From contig SHWR01000003.1 in the NCBI GenBank assembly GCA_009693745.1, forward strand, positions 1 to 32,432: 32,432 nucleotides of DNA, given 5' to 3'. Position numbers and translations under genes: made by a program. Positions within the stretch are counted from its first letter, which is position 1, and each line of letters begins with the position of its first letter. Under the pieces are notes generated by a model, which saw only the letters and a program-made list of their open reading frames with translations, was not told where the DNA came from and did no database searches. Shown piece after piece: positions 7,794 through 15,782 of this stretch. This stretch comes from Candidatus Fonsibacter sp. Lineage in GTDB: Bacteria; Pseudomonadota; Alphaproteobacteria; Pelagibacterales; Pelagibacteraceae.

Positions 7794-8792
7794 TTATAAA
7801 TTTTTTTGTATTTGTTCCTGCAAATTACCATTTAAAATATCATAGCACAATTTAATAGAATGATAAAAACCAATATAATCCGTGCTGCCATGACTTTTTA
7901 CAACCGGCGATGTTAGTCCTAAAAATATTCCTCCATTATATTTTCTTGGATCTAAATCATTTTTAATGCTGTTAAAGATTTTAAATGACAGTAAATAAAT
8001 AAATTTTGAATACCAAGAAGTTAAAAATTTTTCCTTAACAAGAGCTGCGATATATTTTGCCGTTCCTTCTGCTGTTTTTAAAGCTATGTTTCCTGAAAAT
8101 CCATCAGTAACTATTACGTCTACATCGCCGTCTTTAATATGATTTCCTTCAATGAAACCATGGAATGAAAAATTATCACTATTTATATGTTTTAATTCTT
8201 GGAAACTTTTTTTTAACAAATCACTTCCTTTACTTTCTTCACTGCCAATATTTAATAATGCAACTGTTGGTTTTTCTTTTTTAAAAACAGCCCTATGCAA
8301 AGCGGCTCCTAATTTGGAAAAATCTACTAAATTTTTTATACTACAATCAATATTTGCTCCTAAATCTAAAACAACACTTAATCCTTTATGAGATGGCCAC
8401 ATAGATGCAAGAGCAGGTTTGTCTATGCCATTTATAGTTTCTAGAATTAATCTCGACATAACAAGTAATGCCCCAGTATTTCCAGCTGATATAGCTATAT
8501 CTGCATTTTTATTTTTTAAAGCCGTCAGAGCTAACCACATGCTAGAATTTTTTCCATTTTTAACCGCTTCTAATGGGGACACATTGTCTAATACTTTTTC
8601 ATTTGTATAAATAATAGTGCTTGAAGTTGCAACTAAAGGATATTTTTCTATAATAGGATTTATTAAATCTCTATTACCAAAAATTAAAAATTTTAAATTT
8701 TGATTACTTTGTAAGAATAAGTTCAAACCTTTTATAACTTTTAAAGGAGATTCGTCACCACCCATTGCATCAACTGCAACTGTAAATTTCAT
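7794..8792 (-). CDS. plsX: Phosphate acyltransferase PlsX
   Basis: Makes acyl-phosphate from acyl-ACP, the first step of the PlsX/PlsY route to phosphatidic acid; peripheral at the inner face of the membrane. The 332-residue protein has the family start AVDAMGGDESP (residues 6-16), the SAGNTGALL motif, LDLGANIDC and VTDGFSGNIALKTAEGTA. It is 27 bases downstream of rpmF, the near-universal L32-PlsX pairing. fabH, which normally follows, is absent: the next gene is ihfA only 10 bases away. Confidence 0.97.
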   Translation of the reverse strand: MKFTVAVDAMGGDESPLKVIKGLNLFLQSNQNLKFLIFGNRDLINPIIEKYPLVATSSTIIYTNEKVLDNVSPLEAVKNGKNSSMWLALTALKNKNADIAISAGNTGALLVMSRLILETINGIDKPALASMWPSHKGLSVVLDLGANIDCSIKNLVDFSKLGAALHRAVFKKEKPTVALLNIGSEESKGSDLLKKSFQELKHINSDNFSFHGFIEGNHIKDGDVDVIVTDGFSGNIALKTAEGTAKYIAALVKEKFLTSWYSKFIYLLSFKIFNSIKNDLDPRKYNGGIFLGLTSPVVKSHGSTDYIGFYHSIKLCYDILNGNLQEQIQKNL

Positions 8793-8819
8793 TCAATGAA
8801 TAAGTAAATTAATAGTTAA

Positions 8820-8999
8820 TTATGCTTTAGGCTTAAAAATTTGTTTTCCATTATACATTCCGGTTTTTTCATCTACGTGATGCGGAAGTCTATATTTGCC
8901 ACTTTTTTTATCTTCTATGACATTTGCAAAAGTAACAGCGTGATGTGATCTTCTTAAGTTTCTTCTTGCTTTTGATGTTTTGCGCTTAGGTACTGCCAT
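8820..8999 (-). CDS. rpmF: 50S ribosomal protein L32
   Basis: Small ribosomal protein of 59 residues, translated from the ATG at 8999 to a TAA at 8820-8822. It begins MAVPKRKTSKARRNLRRSHH, the classic L32 start, and continues with GKYRLPHHVDEKTGMYNGKQIF. The C-terminal zinc cysteines of some L32 proteins are absent, as is common in proteobacteria. It is the first gene of rpmF-plsX-ihfA-merR-rpmG and is divergent from bamE across 125 bases. Confidence 0.96.
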   Translation of the reverse strand: MAVPKRKTSKARRNLRRSHHAVTFANVIEDKKSGKYRLPHHVDEKTGMYNGKQIFKPKA

Positions 9000-9124
9000 T
9001 TAAATAATTTAATAGTTTAAAAATTAAGACACTCAATATCATTTAACCCTGATAAATCAACCTAGTTAATAATCGTTGATTAGATGGCAAAATTTTATAT
9101 TTATATGGTAATATTTTTTAGCAA
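9000..9124. promoter_or_regulatory. Divergent intergenic region between rpmF and bamE
   Basis: This 125-base gap must hold promoters for both directions. On the plus strand TTGATT (9079-9084) followed after 16 bases by TATTTA is a plausible bamE promoter. On the minus strand a TTGATT and a TTGCCA occur, but neither has a convincing -10 at good spacing. No hairpin, riboswitch or small ORF stands out. Confidence 0.3.
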
Positions 9125-9574
9125 ATGAGATTTTATTTCTGCAAATATATCCCAATATTTTTTTTTGTATTTAGCTGCACTTCAATTGATGAATTGCATG
9201 GTATCGATAATTTAAAACTAAGATCAGAGTCTCTTCAAATAAATATCACAAACACTAACGATGTATTTAGTCTAATTGGCCCGCCGCAAAATGTAGGAAT
9301 TACTAATAATAATACTTGGTTTTATCATGAAGTTCGTCAAACTAGAAATAAGTATGGTGCAAAAGTAACCACTGACAATAACACGCTAAGACTAGAGTTT
9401 GATGATTTGGGTATTCTAAAAAAAATTGATTTTTTAGATAAAAATACTTTAAATAAAACTCCATTCGATGAATCTTCAACAATTAGTCTTGGTAAAGACT
9501 CCAGCTTTTTATCAAGTTTCTTAGCAAGTATGAGACAACGAGCTAAAAATATTGGTAAGTCTAGCGAGCAATAA
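9125..9574 (+). CDS. bamE: Outer-membrane lipoprotein BamE (SmpA/OmlA family)
   Basis: Accessory lipoprotein of the BAM complex that inserts beta-barrel proteins into the outer membrane. The 149-residue protein starts with a lipoprotein signal peptide; the probable lipobox is VFSC with Cys18 as the lipidated residue. A SmpA/OmlA domain follows (about residues 35-105): DVFSLIGPPQNVG, a TWFYHEV aromatic strand and LRLEFDDLGILKKIDFLD. The serine-rich tail is probably disordered. Divergence from rpmF is the standard alphaproteobacterial setting for this gene. Its last 14 bases overlap the hppA 3' end on the opposite strand. Confidence 0.85.
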   Translation: MRFYFCKYIPIFFFVFSCTSIDELHGIDNLKLRSESLQINITNTNDVFSLIGPPQNVGITNNNTWFYHEVRQTRNKYGAKVTTDNNTLRLEFDDLGILKKIDFLDKNTLNKTPFDESSTISLGKDSSFLSSFLASMRQRAKNIGKSSEQ

Positions 9575-11663
9575 TTGCAAGTAATAATAAAGCTACAATA
9601 TTTGTAATCTTAATCATTGGGTTAACTGCTGGCCCCGCTGTGTCTTTATAAGGATCGCCAACTGTATCACCTGTTACTGCGGCTTTGTGAGCATCAGAAC
9701 CTTTTCCACCGTAATGACCATCTTCGATATATTTTTTTGCATTATCCCATGCGCCGCCACCAGCTGTCATTGATACTGCTAAGAAAAATCCAGTAACGAT
9801 AACACCTAATAACATTGCACCTAAAGCTGATAAGGCTGAAGAAGTTCCTGCTATGTAATAAATTACAACATAAAGAACTATTGGAGATAAGACAGGCAAC
9901 AGAGAAGGTAAGATCATTTCTTTAATTGCAGCTTTAGTTAAAATATCTACAGCATTTCTATAGTCTGGCTTTTGTTTATTCTTCATAATGCCAGGCCATT
10001 TTTTAAATTGTCTTCTAACTTCGATAACTACAGCTCCGCCTGCTCTACCAACTGCTTGCATTCCCATAGAAGCAAAAAGATAAGGAAGCAAACCTCCAAT
10101 TAACAAACCAATAACAACATATGGATTTGATAAATCAAAATTTACAACAATTCCTTTTAATGCTGATCCTGAAGTTTTAGAAAAATGCTTAATATCTTCT
10201 GTGTAGGCAGCAAATAAAACTAAAGCTCCTAATCCTGCAGAACCAATTGCATATCCTTTTGTTATAGCTTTGGTCGTATTTCCAACTGCATCAAGGGCGT
10301 CAGTAACTTTTCTGACACTAGCAGGTAAATTGCTCATTTGTGCTATTCCACCAGCATTATCAGTAACTGGTCCATATGCATCCAAAGCAACTACCATTCC
10401 AGTTAATGCTAGCATTGTAGTAACTGCAATCGCAATTCCATATAAGCCAGCGATTAAATATGTTGATAAAATTCCAGCAACAATAATTAAAGCTGGTAGT
10501 GCTGTTGCTTCCATAGATATGGCCAAACCTTGAATTACGTTTGTGCCGTGTCCGGTTGTGGAAGATTTAGCAATAGATTTAACAGGGCCATAGGCTGTGC
10601 TAGTATAATATTCAGTAACCCAAATTAGTAATCCCGTAATAATAAGACCTATTACTCCGCAGTAATATAATTTAAGTCCCGTAAAACTAAGAGTTCCAAC
10701 TTTATATACTTTAGTTAATCCAATAACGTGTTCAGTAACTGGATATAGAACAATTAAAGATAAAATTGCTGAAACTATAAAACCTTTATATAAAGCGCCC
10801 ATAATACTTTTTTTAGCGCCAAGTCTTACAAAGTAAGTTCCAATAATAGACGTAATTAAACAGCTGCCTGCAATTGATAACGGATAAATTAACATGTTTA
10901 AATTTCCGGAGAAAAATATTGATGCTAAAACCATTGTGGCAATAATTGTAACTGCATAAGTTTCAAATAAATCTGCCGCCATTCCAGCGCAGTCTCCAAC
11001 GTTATCTCCTACGTTATCTGCGATAACAGCTGGGTTCCTAGGATCATCTTCAGGAATCCCTGCTTCTACTTTTCCAACTAGGTCAGCACCAACGTCTGCT
11101 CCTTTTGTAAAAATTCCTCCACCTAATCTTGCGAAAATTGAAATTAATGAAGCGCCAAATCCTAATGCAACAAGTGCATTTGAAATTTCTCTTTCGCTTA
11201 TTTTTAATTCTAAAAGTATCCAGTAATAAACAGCGATGGCAAGTAAAGCTAATCCAGCAACTAGCATTCCTGTTAAAGCACCTGATTTAAAAGATATTCT
11301 TAAACCTTCAGCTAAACTTTTTCGAGAAGCTTCAGCAGTTCGAACGTTTGCCTGAACTGAAATAAGCATTCCAGCATATCCTGCTATTCCTGATAAAAAA
11401 GCACCAATAAAATAGCCAAGTCCAACCCACGCATTGAATAAATAAATAACAACAAAAAGAACCAATACTCCAACTATTACTATAGTTTTATATTGACGAT
11501 TTAAATATGCTTTGGCTCCAATTTGAATGGCACCAGCAATTTCCTTCATTCTCGTATTTCCTGAACTTGCCGACAAAATTTGAACGCCAGTAATGAAAGC
11601 AAAAATAATTGATAAAATTCCACTAAGAATTATTAAATTTAAAACGAAACTTGGATTAAGCAT
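9561..11663 (-). CDS. hppA: Membrane-bound proton-translocating pyrophosphatase, K+-independent type
   Basis: Couples hydrolysis of pyrophosphate from biosynthesis to outward H+ pumping across the inner membrane. The 700-residue protein has about 16 membrane segments. The substrate motif is at residues 188-225: DVGADLVGKVE, then GIPEDDPRNPAVIADNVGDNVGDCAG with its clustered aspartates. A second acidic cluster lies near the C-terminus (GDTVGDPYKDTAGPAVNP). The subclass is set by GNTTKAIT at 461-468: Lys465 and Thr468 match the Lys/Thr pair that marks K+-independent, proton-pumping enzymes in place of the Ala pair of K+-dependent ones. It appears to be a single-gene unit with its own upstream gap. 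Energy saving of this kind fits an oligotroph. Confidence 0.97.
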   Translation of the reverse strand: MLNPSFVLNLIILSGILSIIFAFITGVQILSASSGNTRMKEIAGAIQIGAKAYLNRQYKTIVIVGVLVLFVVIYLFNAWVGLGYFIGAFLSGIAGYAGMLISVQANVRTAEASRKSLAEGLRISFKSGALTGMLVAGLALLAIAVYYWILLELKISEREISNALVALGFGASLISIFARLGGGIFTKGADVGADLVGKVEAGIPEDDPRNPAVIADNVGDNVGDCAGMAADLFETYAVTIIATMVLASIFFSGNLNMLIYPLSIAGSCLITSIIGTYFVRLGAKKSIMGALYKGFIVSAILSLIVLYPVTEHVIGLTKVYKVGTLSFTGLKLYYCGVIGLIITGLLIWVTEYYTSTAYGPVKSIAKSSTTGHGTNVIQGLAISMEATALPALIIVAGILSTYLIAGLYGIAIAVTTMLALTGMVVALDAYGPVTDNAGGIAQMSNLPASVRKVTDALDAVGNTTKAITKGYAIGSAGLGALVLFAAYTEDIKHFSKTSGSALKGIVVNFDLSNPYVVIGLLIGGLLPYLFASMGMQAVGRAGGAVVIEVRRQFKKWPGIMKNKQKPDYRNAVDILTKAAIKEMILPSLLPVLSPIVLYVVIYYIAGTSSALSALGAMLLGVIVTGFFLAVSMTAGGGAWDNAKKYIEDGHYGGKGSDAHKAAVTGDTVGDPYKDTAGPAVNPMIKITNIVALLLLAIIAR

Positions 11664-11777
11664 AAATGGACTTTAAGTTAGTTAAGTTAACGAGAAGCAC
11701 GTTGATGCCAAATTATATCAATAAAATCAACAGCTTTTATTGAAAAATCTTTCAATTAAATGAAAAACTTTAAGAAA
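11664..11777 (-). promoter_or_regulatory. hppA upstream region with a -10-like box
   Basis: This 114-base gap separates nusB from hppA. A perfect TATAAT lies on the minus strand at 11712-11717, 48 bases before the hppA ATG. No good -35 was seen at 16-18 bases. I see no GC-rich terminator for nusB and no recognisable RNA element. Confidence 0.35.
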
Positions 11778-12158
11778 TTAAACACTTTTTGCTATTTTAT
11801 CTAGAACGGCATTAATAATATTTTTTTGTTTATCATTAAGAAACATTTTAGTGATTTTTAAATACTCATCAATAACGACCTTAAAAGGTGTTTTTTTATA
11901 AAAAAAAATCTCAAAAATTGCAGACTTTAATATAATAGAAAATATTATTTCAAAATTTTTTAAGTCAAATTTTTTATCTAAAAAATTTTTTAATTTTTCC
12001 TCTAAAAAAGAACTGTTTTCAATAACACCATTGCAGATCTTTTTAATAAATCTTTTATATGGATTTTTAAAATCAAATAATAATTTTTCTTGATTTATAT
12101 AATGACTATATAAAAGCTGCACAATTATTAATCTTGGGTTGTTTTTAATATTAGTCAT
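11778..12158 (-). CDS. nusB: Transcription antitermination factor NusB
   Basis: Binds boxA RNA with S10 to promote antitermination, chiefly of rRNA operons. The 126-residue all-helical protein is a little short for the family (usually 130-150). It retains the N-terminal RLIIVQLLYSHYIN segment and the C-terminal KTPFKVVIDEYLKITKMF helix, equivalent to the conserved VxInEAVELAK element. Its ATG shares a base with the ribH stop (TAATG at 12158). The ribH-nusB pair is widely conserved and supports the call. The sequence is divergent, very rich in Lys, Phe and Ile. Confidence 0.88.
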   Translation of the reverse strand: MTNIKNNPRLIIVQLLYSHYINQEKLLFDFKNPYKRFIKKICNGVIENSSFLEEKLKNFLDKKFDLKNFEIIFSIILKSAIFEIFFYKKTPFKVVIDEYLKITKMFLNDKQKNIINAVLDKIAKSV

Positions 12159-12580
12159 TAAAGTTTATAAATTGAATTATAAACACTTAGTGCTGCTAGT
12201 ACGGCTTCTCCACCTTTATTTTTTAATTTGGGATCACATCTAACTTCAGCTTGTCTTACATTATTACAATTTAAAACCCCATTAGATACTGGTACGTTAT
12301 ATTTTATAGAAATTTCTAATAATTTATCTGATACAGAGCGACTAATAATATCAAAATGTGGCGTCTCACCTTTAATAATGCACCCAAGAGCTACACAAAT
12401 TGCATATTTTCTATCTTTCAATAGAATATTTAATAATTGTGGTATTTCATAAGCTCCTAAAACAGAAAAATGCTTAACATCAAATAATTTTTTATCTATT
12501 TCTTTTAAAGCTCCTAATAACATTTTTTTTTCTAAATTCTTATAAAAAGACGAACTAATTATTAATATTTTATTCTTCAT
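12158..12580 (-). CDS. ribH: 6,7-dimethyl-8-ribityllumazine synthase
   Basis: Condenses the RibBA product (3,4-dihydroxy-2-butanone 4-phosphate) with the ribityl pyrimidine from the RibD branch to give lumazine, the penultimate riboflavin step. The 140-residue protein has the family motifs GAYEIP (about residues 43-48), ALGCIIKGETPHFDII with the catalytic histidine, SNGVL and the GGEAVLAAL helix. It overlaps ribBA upstream (ATGA, 12577-12580) and nusB downstream. Confidence 0.96.
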   Translation of the reverse strand: MKNKILIISSSFYKNLEKKMLLGALKEIDKKLFDVKHFSVLGAYEIPQLLNILLKDRKYAICVALGCIIKGETPHFDIISRSVSDKLLEISIKYNVPVSNGVLNCNNVRQAEVRCDPKLKNKGGEAVLAALSVYNSIYKL

Positions 12581-13632
12581 TTAATAAACTCCTGCTTAAC
12601 AATTTTTATGCCAAAGCCATCTAAACCTATAATATTTTTCTTAGATTTAGAAATTAAAATCATTTTTTTTACATTTAAACTTCTTAAAATTTGTGCACCA
12701 ATACCATAATTTCTTAAACTACTTTCTTTTTTATTATTGAGATTATTTCTAACTAATTCATCTCTTATAATAATCAAAAGACAATTCTTATATTTTTTAT
12801 AATAATTAAGAGTTTTGTTAATAGATAGATTTTCTTTATTACGAGATAAAAAGCTTGTTACAATATTTGAAGATATAACTCTAACACGCGGTATAATTTT
12901 GTTATCTTGAACTTTTATTAAAGCAATATGCTCTTTTCCATCTAATTTATTCTCATAAATTTTAACTTGATAAATATCGTTTTTTCCAATCTTTACCTGT
13001 TCAATTCCTTTTAGTTTTATTAAACTTTCTTTTTTTAATCTGTAAGCAATTAGATCTTCAATTCTTGCAATATTTAAATTAAATTTTTTAGCATAATTAA
13101 TAAGACGTCTGCCTTTTGCCATTGAGCCATCTGTGTTCATTATCTCGCAAATGACACCGCTTGAACCACAGCCAGAAAGTTTTGCTATATCAACAGAGGC
13201 CTCTGTATGACCAGCTCTTTCAAGTACACCTCCATCTTTGGCAATTAATGGAAAGATATGTCCGGGAGTAGATATGTCTTTATCTGTAACATTTTTTTTA
13301 ATTGCTGTTTTTATTGTGTGCGCCCTATCTTTTGCCGATATTCCTGTCGTTATACCTTTTCTTGCTTCTATAGAAATAGTAAATGCAGTCTGTAATCGAG
13401 AAGCATTTCTACTTGGTAACAAAGATAGATTGAGTGTTTTAGCTTTATCTTTGCTGATAGCTAAGCAAATTAAACCTCTACCATATGTAGCCATAAAATT
13501 GATTTTTTTATGATCTATCTTTGATGCAGGTATAACAAGATCACCCTCATTTTCTCTATTTTTATCATCAACTAAAATAAAGATTTTTCCTTTTTTTGCA
13601 TCCTGAATAATTTTTTTTACAGAAGAGAACAT
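12577..13632 (-). CDS. ribBA: 3,4-dihydroxy-2-butanone 4-phosphate synthase with degenerate GTP cyclohydrolase II domain
   Basis: The N-terminal RibB domain (residues 1-200) should convert ribulose-5-phosphate to dihydroxybutanone phosphate. It has DDKNRENEGDLVIPA (22-36), the THxC-equivalent STPGHIFPL (121-129), GHTEASVD (141-148) and DGSMAKGRRL. The C-terminal part (about 205-351) aligns with GTP cyclohydrolase II by IALIKV, RVRVISSN and RNYGIGAQILRSLNV. However, the zinc and catalytic block between them is gone, and only one cysteine is left after residue 200. This domain is therefore predicted not to hydrolyse GTP. Such RibB-X fusions are known in alphaproteobacteria, so the name ribB would be equally fair. 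It lies between ribE (2-base gap) and ribH (4-base overlap). Confidence 0.93.
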   Translation of the reverse strand: MFSSVKKIIQDAKKGKIFILVDDKNRENEGDLVIPASKIDHKKINFMATYGRGLICLAISKDKAKTLNLSLLPSRNASRLQTAFTISIEARKGITTGISAKDRAHTIKTAIKKNVTDKDISTPGHIFPLIAKDGGVLERAGHTEASVDIAKLSGCGSSGVICEIMNTDGSMAKGRRLINYAKKFNLNIARIEDLIAYRLKKESLIKLKGIEQVKIGKNDIYQVKIYENKLDGKEHIALIKVQDNKIIPRVRVISSNIVTSFLSRNKENLSINKTLNYYKKYKNCLLIIIRDELVRNNLNNKKESSLRNYGIGAQILRSLNVKKMILISKSKKNIIGLDGFGIKIVKQEFIK

Positions 13633-13634
13633 AT

Positions 13635-14228
13635 TTATTTTTTTAATAGAGTTTTAGCTATTAAATCAATTTCAACATTAACAAAATTATTTTTTTGAAG
13701 TTTTAATAAATTTGTATTTTGAAGTGTATGAGGAATAATCACAACTTTAAACTTATTAGCAAAAATTTTAGCAATCGTTAAGGATACGCCATTTATTGCA
13801 ATAGAGCCCTTCTCAATTAAAAATTTTCTGAATTTATTTGATATATTAAAATATATGATCCAACTCTTGTTATTACTAGAATCAATACTTAAAACTTTTA
13901 TTGTTGTATCAACATGTCCTTGAACAAAATGACCTGCAAACTCATCACCATATTTCATAGATTTTTCTAAATTTATTATATTTCCAGATTTCAAATATCT
14001 AAAAGCAGAAGTTAAAATTGTATGGTTTGATAAATAAAAAAATAATTCACTTTTTTTCTTATATTTTTTAATTCTTGTTAAAGTTAAGCAGACCCCAGAA
14101 CAAGAAATAGAAGTTCCAATATCTTTTTTTGTGAAATTTAAATTAGAAACAACGGTTAAAAAAAACCCTGTATCTTTTTTTTTAAATTCTTTAATTATAC
14201 CAATATTTTTTATTATGCCAGTAAACAT
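13635..14228 (-). CDS. ribE: Riboflavin synthase alpha chain
   Basis: Dismutates two lumazine molecules to riboflavin and the ribityl pyrimidine. The 197 residues make two lumazine-binding half-domains. The first starts MFTGIIKNIGII and holds ISCSGVCLTLT. The second starts near residue 95 with GHFVQGHVDTTIKV and holds IAINGVSLTIAKI. MFTGII is the diagnostic start. It is six bases after ribD and two before ribBA. Naming varies: the same enzyme is called RibC in E. coli. A run of nine A residues in the mRNA lies near the 5' end (14175-14183). Confidence 0.96.
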   Translation of the reverse strand: MFTGIIKNIGIIKEFKKKDTGFFLTVVSNLNFTKKDIGTSISCSGVCLTLTRIKKYKKKSELFFYLSNHTILTSAFRYLKSGNIINLEKSMKYGDEFAGHFVQGHVDTTIKVLSIDSSNNKSWIIYFNISNKFRKFLIEKGSIAINGVSLTIAKIFANKFKVVIIPHTLQNTNLLKLQKNNFVNVEIDLIAKTLLKK

Positions 14229-14234
14229 AGATAA

Positions 14235-15338
14235 TTATTTTTGAAATACAGTTAAAGTATTATTTTTTAAATAAATTTGTTGTAATTTTTTATTATTTTT
14301 AAATCGCTTTTTTAAAATCATGTAAATATTTTTAAAGGAATGTGATACTTTTTTATTTATTATTTCTTGATTTTTAAAAAAATAAAAAAAATCTATTAAA
14401 TTTAGATCAATAAATTTCTTAATAGTATTATAACCTCCTTCTATAAGGACATTCTTGTAACCCAATAAACCAATTGTAACTAGGATTTCTTTGCAATTTA
14501 GGCCATCATTTTTGGTAAGTGGCAAATATATTAAATAAATATTTTTATTTTTAAGATAATTAATTTTATTTTTATTTTTATTTGAATAAAAAATATATGT
14601 TTTAATCTTTTTGGCAGACAAAATTAAATTTGAATTTTTATTAATTCTTAGATTTGGATCAACTAAAAAACGAGCAGGAGTTAATTTGGCAAGTCCGTTA
14701 ATACGACAGTTTAATAATGGATTGTCTTTATTATGTGTATTAATTCCTATCAAAATAGCATTAATTTCTGAACGTAAAATATGTGTTATTTTTTTTGAAT
14801 AAATATTTGTTATCTGCGGTCTATTTTTTATAAAAGAATAATAATTTTTAGTTGTTGCGATTTTTGCGTAAACCTTTGGAAAAAAATTTTTATTAAAATT
14901 ATTATAAATTTTATAAAAATTATTTTTATAACTGTTATTGATTTTACTAACTTTTATTTTATTATTTTTTAAAAATTCAAGACCTTTGCCTTGTACCCTA
15001 CGATCGTTATCTATCTCAGAATAGTAAAGACGCTTTACTTTTTTATCAATTATAGATTTTGTGCAAGGTGGGTTTCTACCCTGATGATGACATGGCTCCA
15101 AGGAAACATAACAATCTAAATTATTTTTTTTCTTTAAGTTAACCAATGCTGAATATTCGGCATGTGGACTACCTCCAATACCAGTTACACCATAAGATAA
15201 AATTTTATCTTTTTTACAAACTAAACAACCTACTGAAGGATTAATTCCTGTCATACTATTATGAATATTGGCTAAATTAAAAGCCAACTTCATAAAATAA
15301 GATTTAATAAACTTAGTTTTATTTTTTTGAAGGAACAT
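14235..15338 (-). CDS. ribD: Bifunctional riboflavin biosynthesis protein RibD (deaminase/reductase)
   Basis: Carries out deamination and side-chain reduction of the diaminopyrimidine intermediate. The deaminase domain (about residues 14-140) has the zinc site HAE at 59-61 and the PCHHQGRNPPC motif with Cys83 and Cys92. The reductase domain (about 150-355) is divergent but keeps the NAILIGINTHNKDNPLLNCR and ILIEGG-type (VLIEGGYNTI) elements. The 367-residue length is usual. The start given overlaps nrdR by 20 bases; an internal Met at residue 16 (15293) is a possible alternative, but it would leave almost no residues ahead of the first helix. The codons are extremely A+T rich, even for this window. 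Confidence 0.92.
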   Translation of the reverse strand: MFLQKNKTKFIKSYFMKLAFNLANIHNSMTGINPSVGCLVCKKDKILSYGVTGIGGSPHAEYSALVNLKKKNNLDCYVSLEPCHHQGRNPPCTKSIIDKKVKRLYYSEIDNDRRVQGKGLEFLKNNKIKVSKINNSYKNNFYKIYNNFNKNFFPKVYAKIATTKNYYSFIKNRPQITNIYSKKITHILRSEINAILIGINTHNKDNPLLNCRINGLAKLTPARFLVDPNLRINKNSNLILSAKKIKTYIFYSNKNKNKINYLKNKNIYLIYLPLTKNDGLNCKEILVTIGLLGYKNVLIEGGYNTIKKFIDLNLIDFFYFFKNQEIINKKVSHSFKNIYMILKKRFKNNKKLQQIYLKNNTLTVFQK

Positions 15339-15777
15339 TAAGTTGGTCTACAAATTGCTCAAAATCTCTAACCTCTTTAAAGTTAGTATATACAGAAGCG
15401 AAGCGAACATAGGCAACAGGATCGAGTTCTTTTAAACCTTCCATAACATATTTTCCAATTGTGCTTGATAATATCTCAGCCTGACCCAAGTCCTCTAAAT
15501 TTCTATAAATTTTAGAAATAAATTTTTCTATTGTATCGCTATCTATAGGCCTTTTTCTTAATGCAATGTTAATCGATTTAGCTAGTTTTTCTCTATCAAA
15601 AGTAGATTTTCTTCCATTTTTTTTGACAACAATTAGCTCTCTAAGTTGAACTCTTTCAAAAGTAGTAAATCTTTGCTTGCAACTACATTCTCTTCTTCTT
15701 CTAATAACAGTTCCATCTTCTGTGGGCCTAGAATCAATTACTGAGGTTTCTTTTTCTTTACAAAATGGACAAATCAT
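15319..15777 (-). CDS. nrdR: Transcriptional repressor NrdR with altered zinc ribbon
   Basis: NrdR represses ribonucleotide reductase genes by sensing ATP/dATP through an ATP-cone. The 152-residue protein has an N-terminal zinc ribbon (residues 1-40), then LRELIVVKKNGRKSTFDREKL opening the ATP-cone (about 49-139), ending near the usual length of 150-160. The first zinc knuckle is normal (Cys3-Pro-Phe-Cys6). The second is Cys31-Ser-Cys33, one residue shorter than the CxxC of the family, although the flanking RRRREC and RFTTFE are intact. The reading frame is clean, so this is a codon-sized deletion, not a frameshift. It sits between glyA and ribD, the standard alphaproteobacterial position. 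Confidence 0.94.
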   Translation of the reverse strand: MICPFCKEKETSVIDSRPTEDGTVIRRRRECSCKQRFTTFERVQLRELIVVKKNGRKSTFDREKLAKSINIALRKRPIDSDTIEKFISKIYRNLEDLGQAEILSSTIGKYVMEGLKELDPVAYVRFASVYTNFKEVRDFEQFVDQLNVPSKK

Positions 15778-15782
15778 TAAAA

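Noticed and set aside
10270..10533. Antisense open frame of 87 codons within hppA, and similar antisense frames within parC, plsX, hom, ribH and ribBA
   Set aside because: They are reverse-strand shadows of well-conserved coding sequence, with no family resemblance and no start context.
12577..15338. Possible FMN riboswitch controlling the rib genes
   Set aside because: The rib genes overlap or are separated by at most six bases, so there is no leader to hold the aptamer, and no RFN-like conserved blocks were seen upstream of rpiB or hemA.
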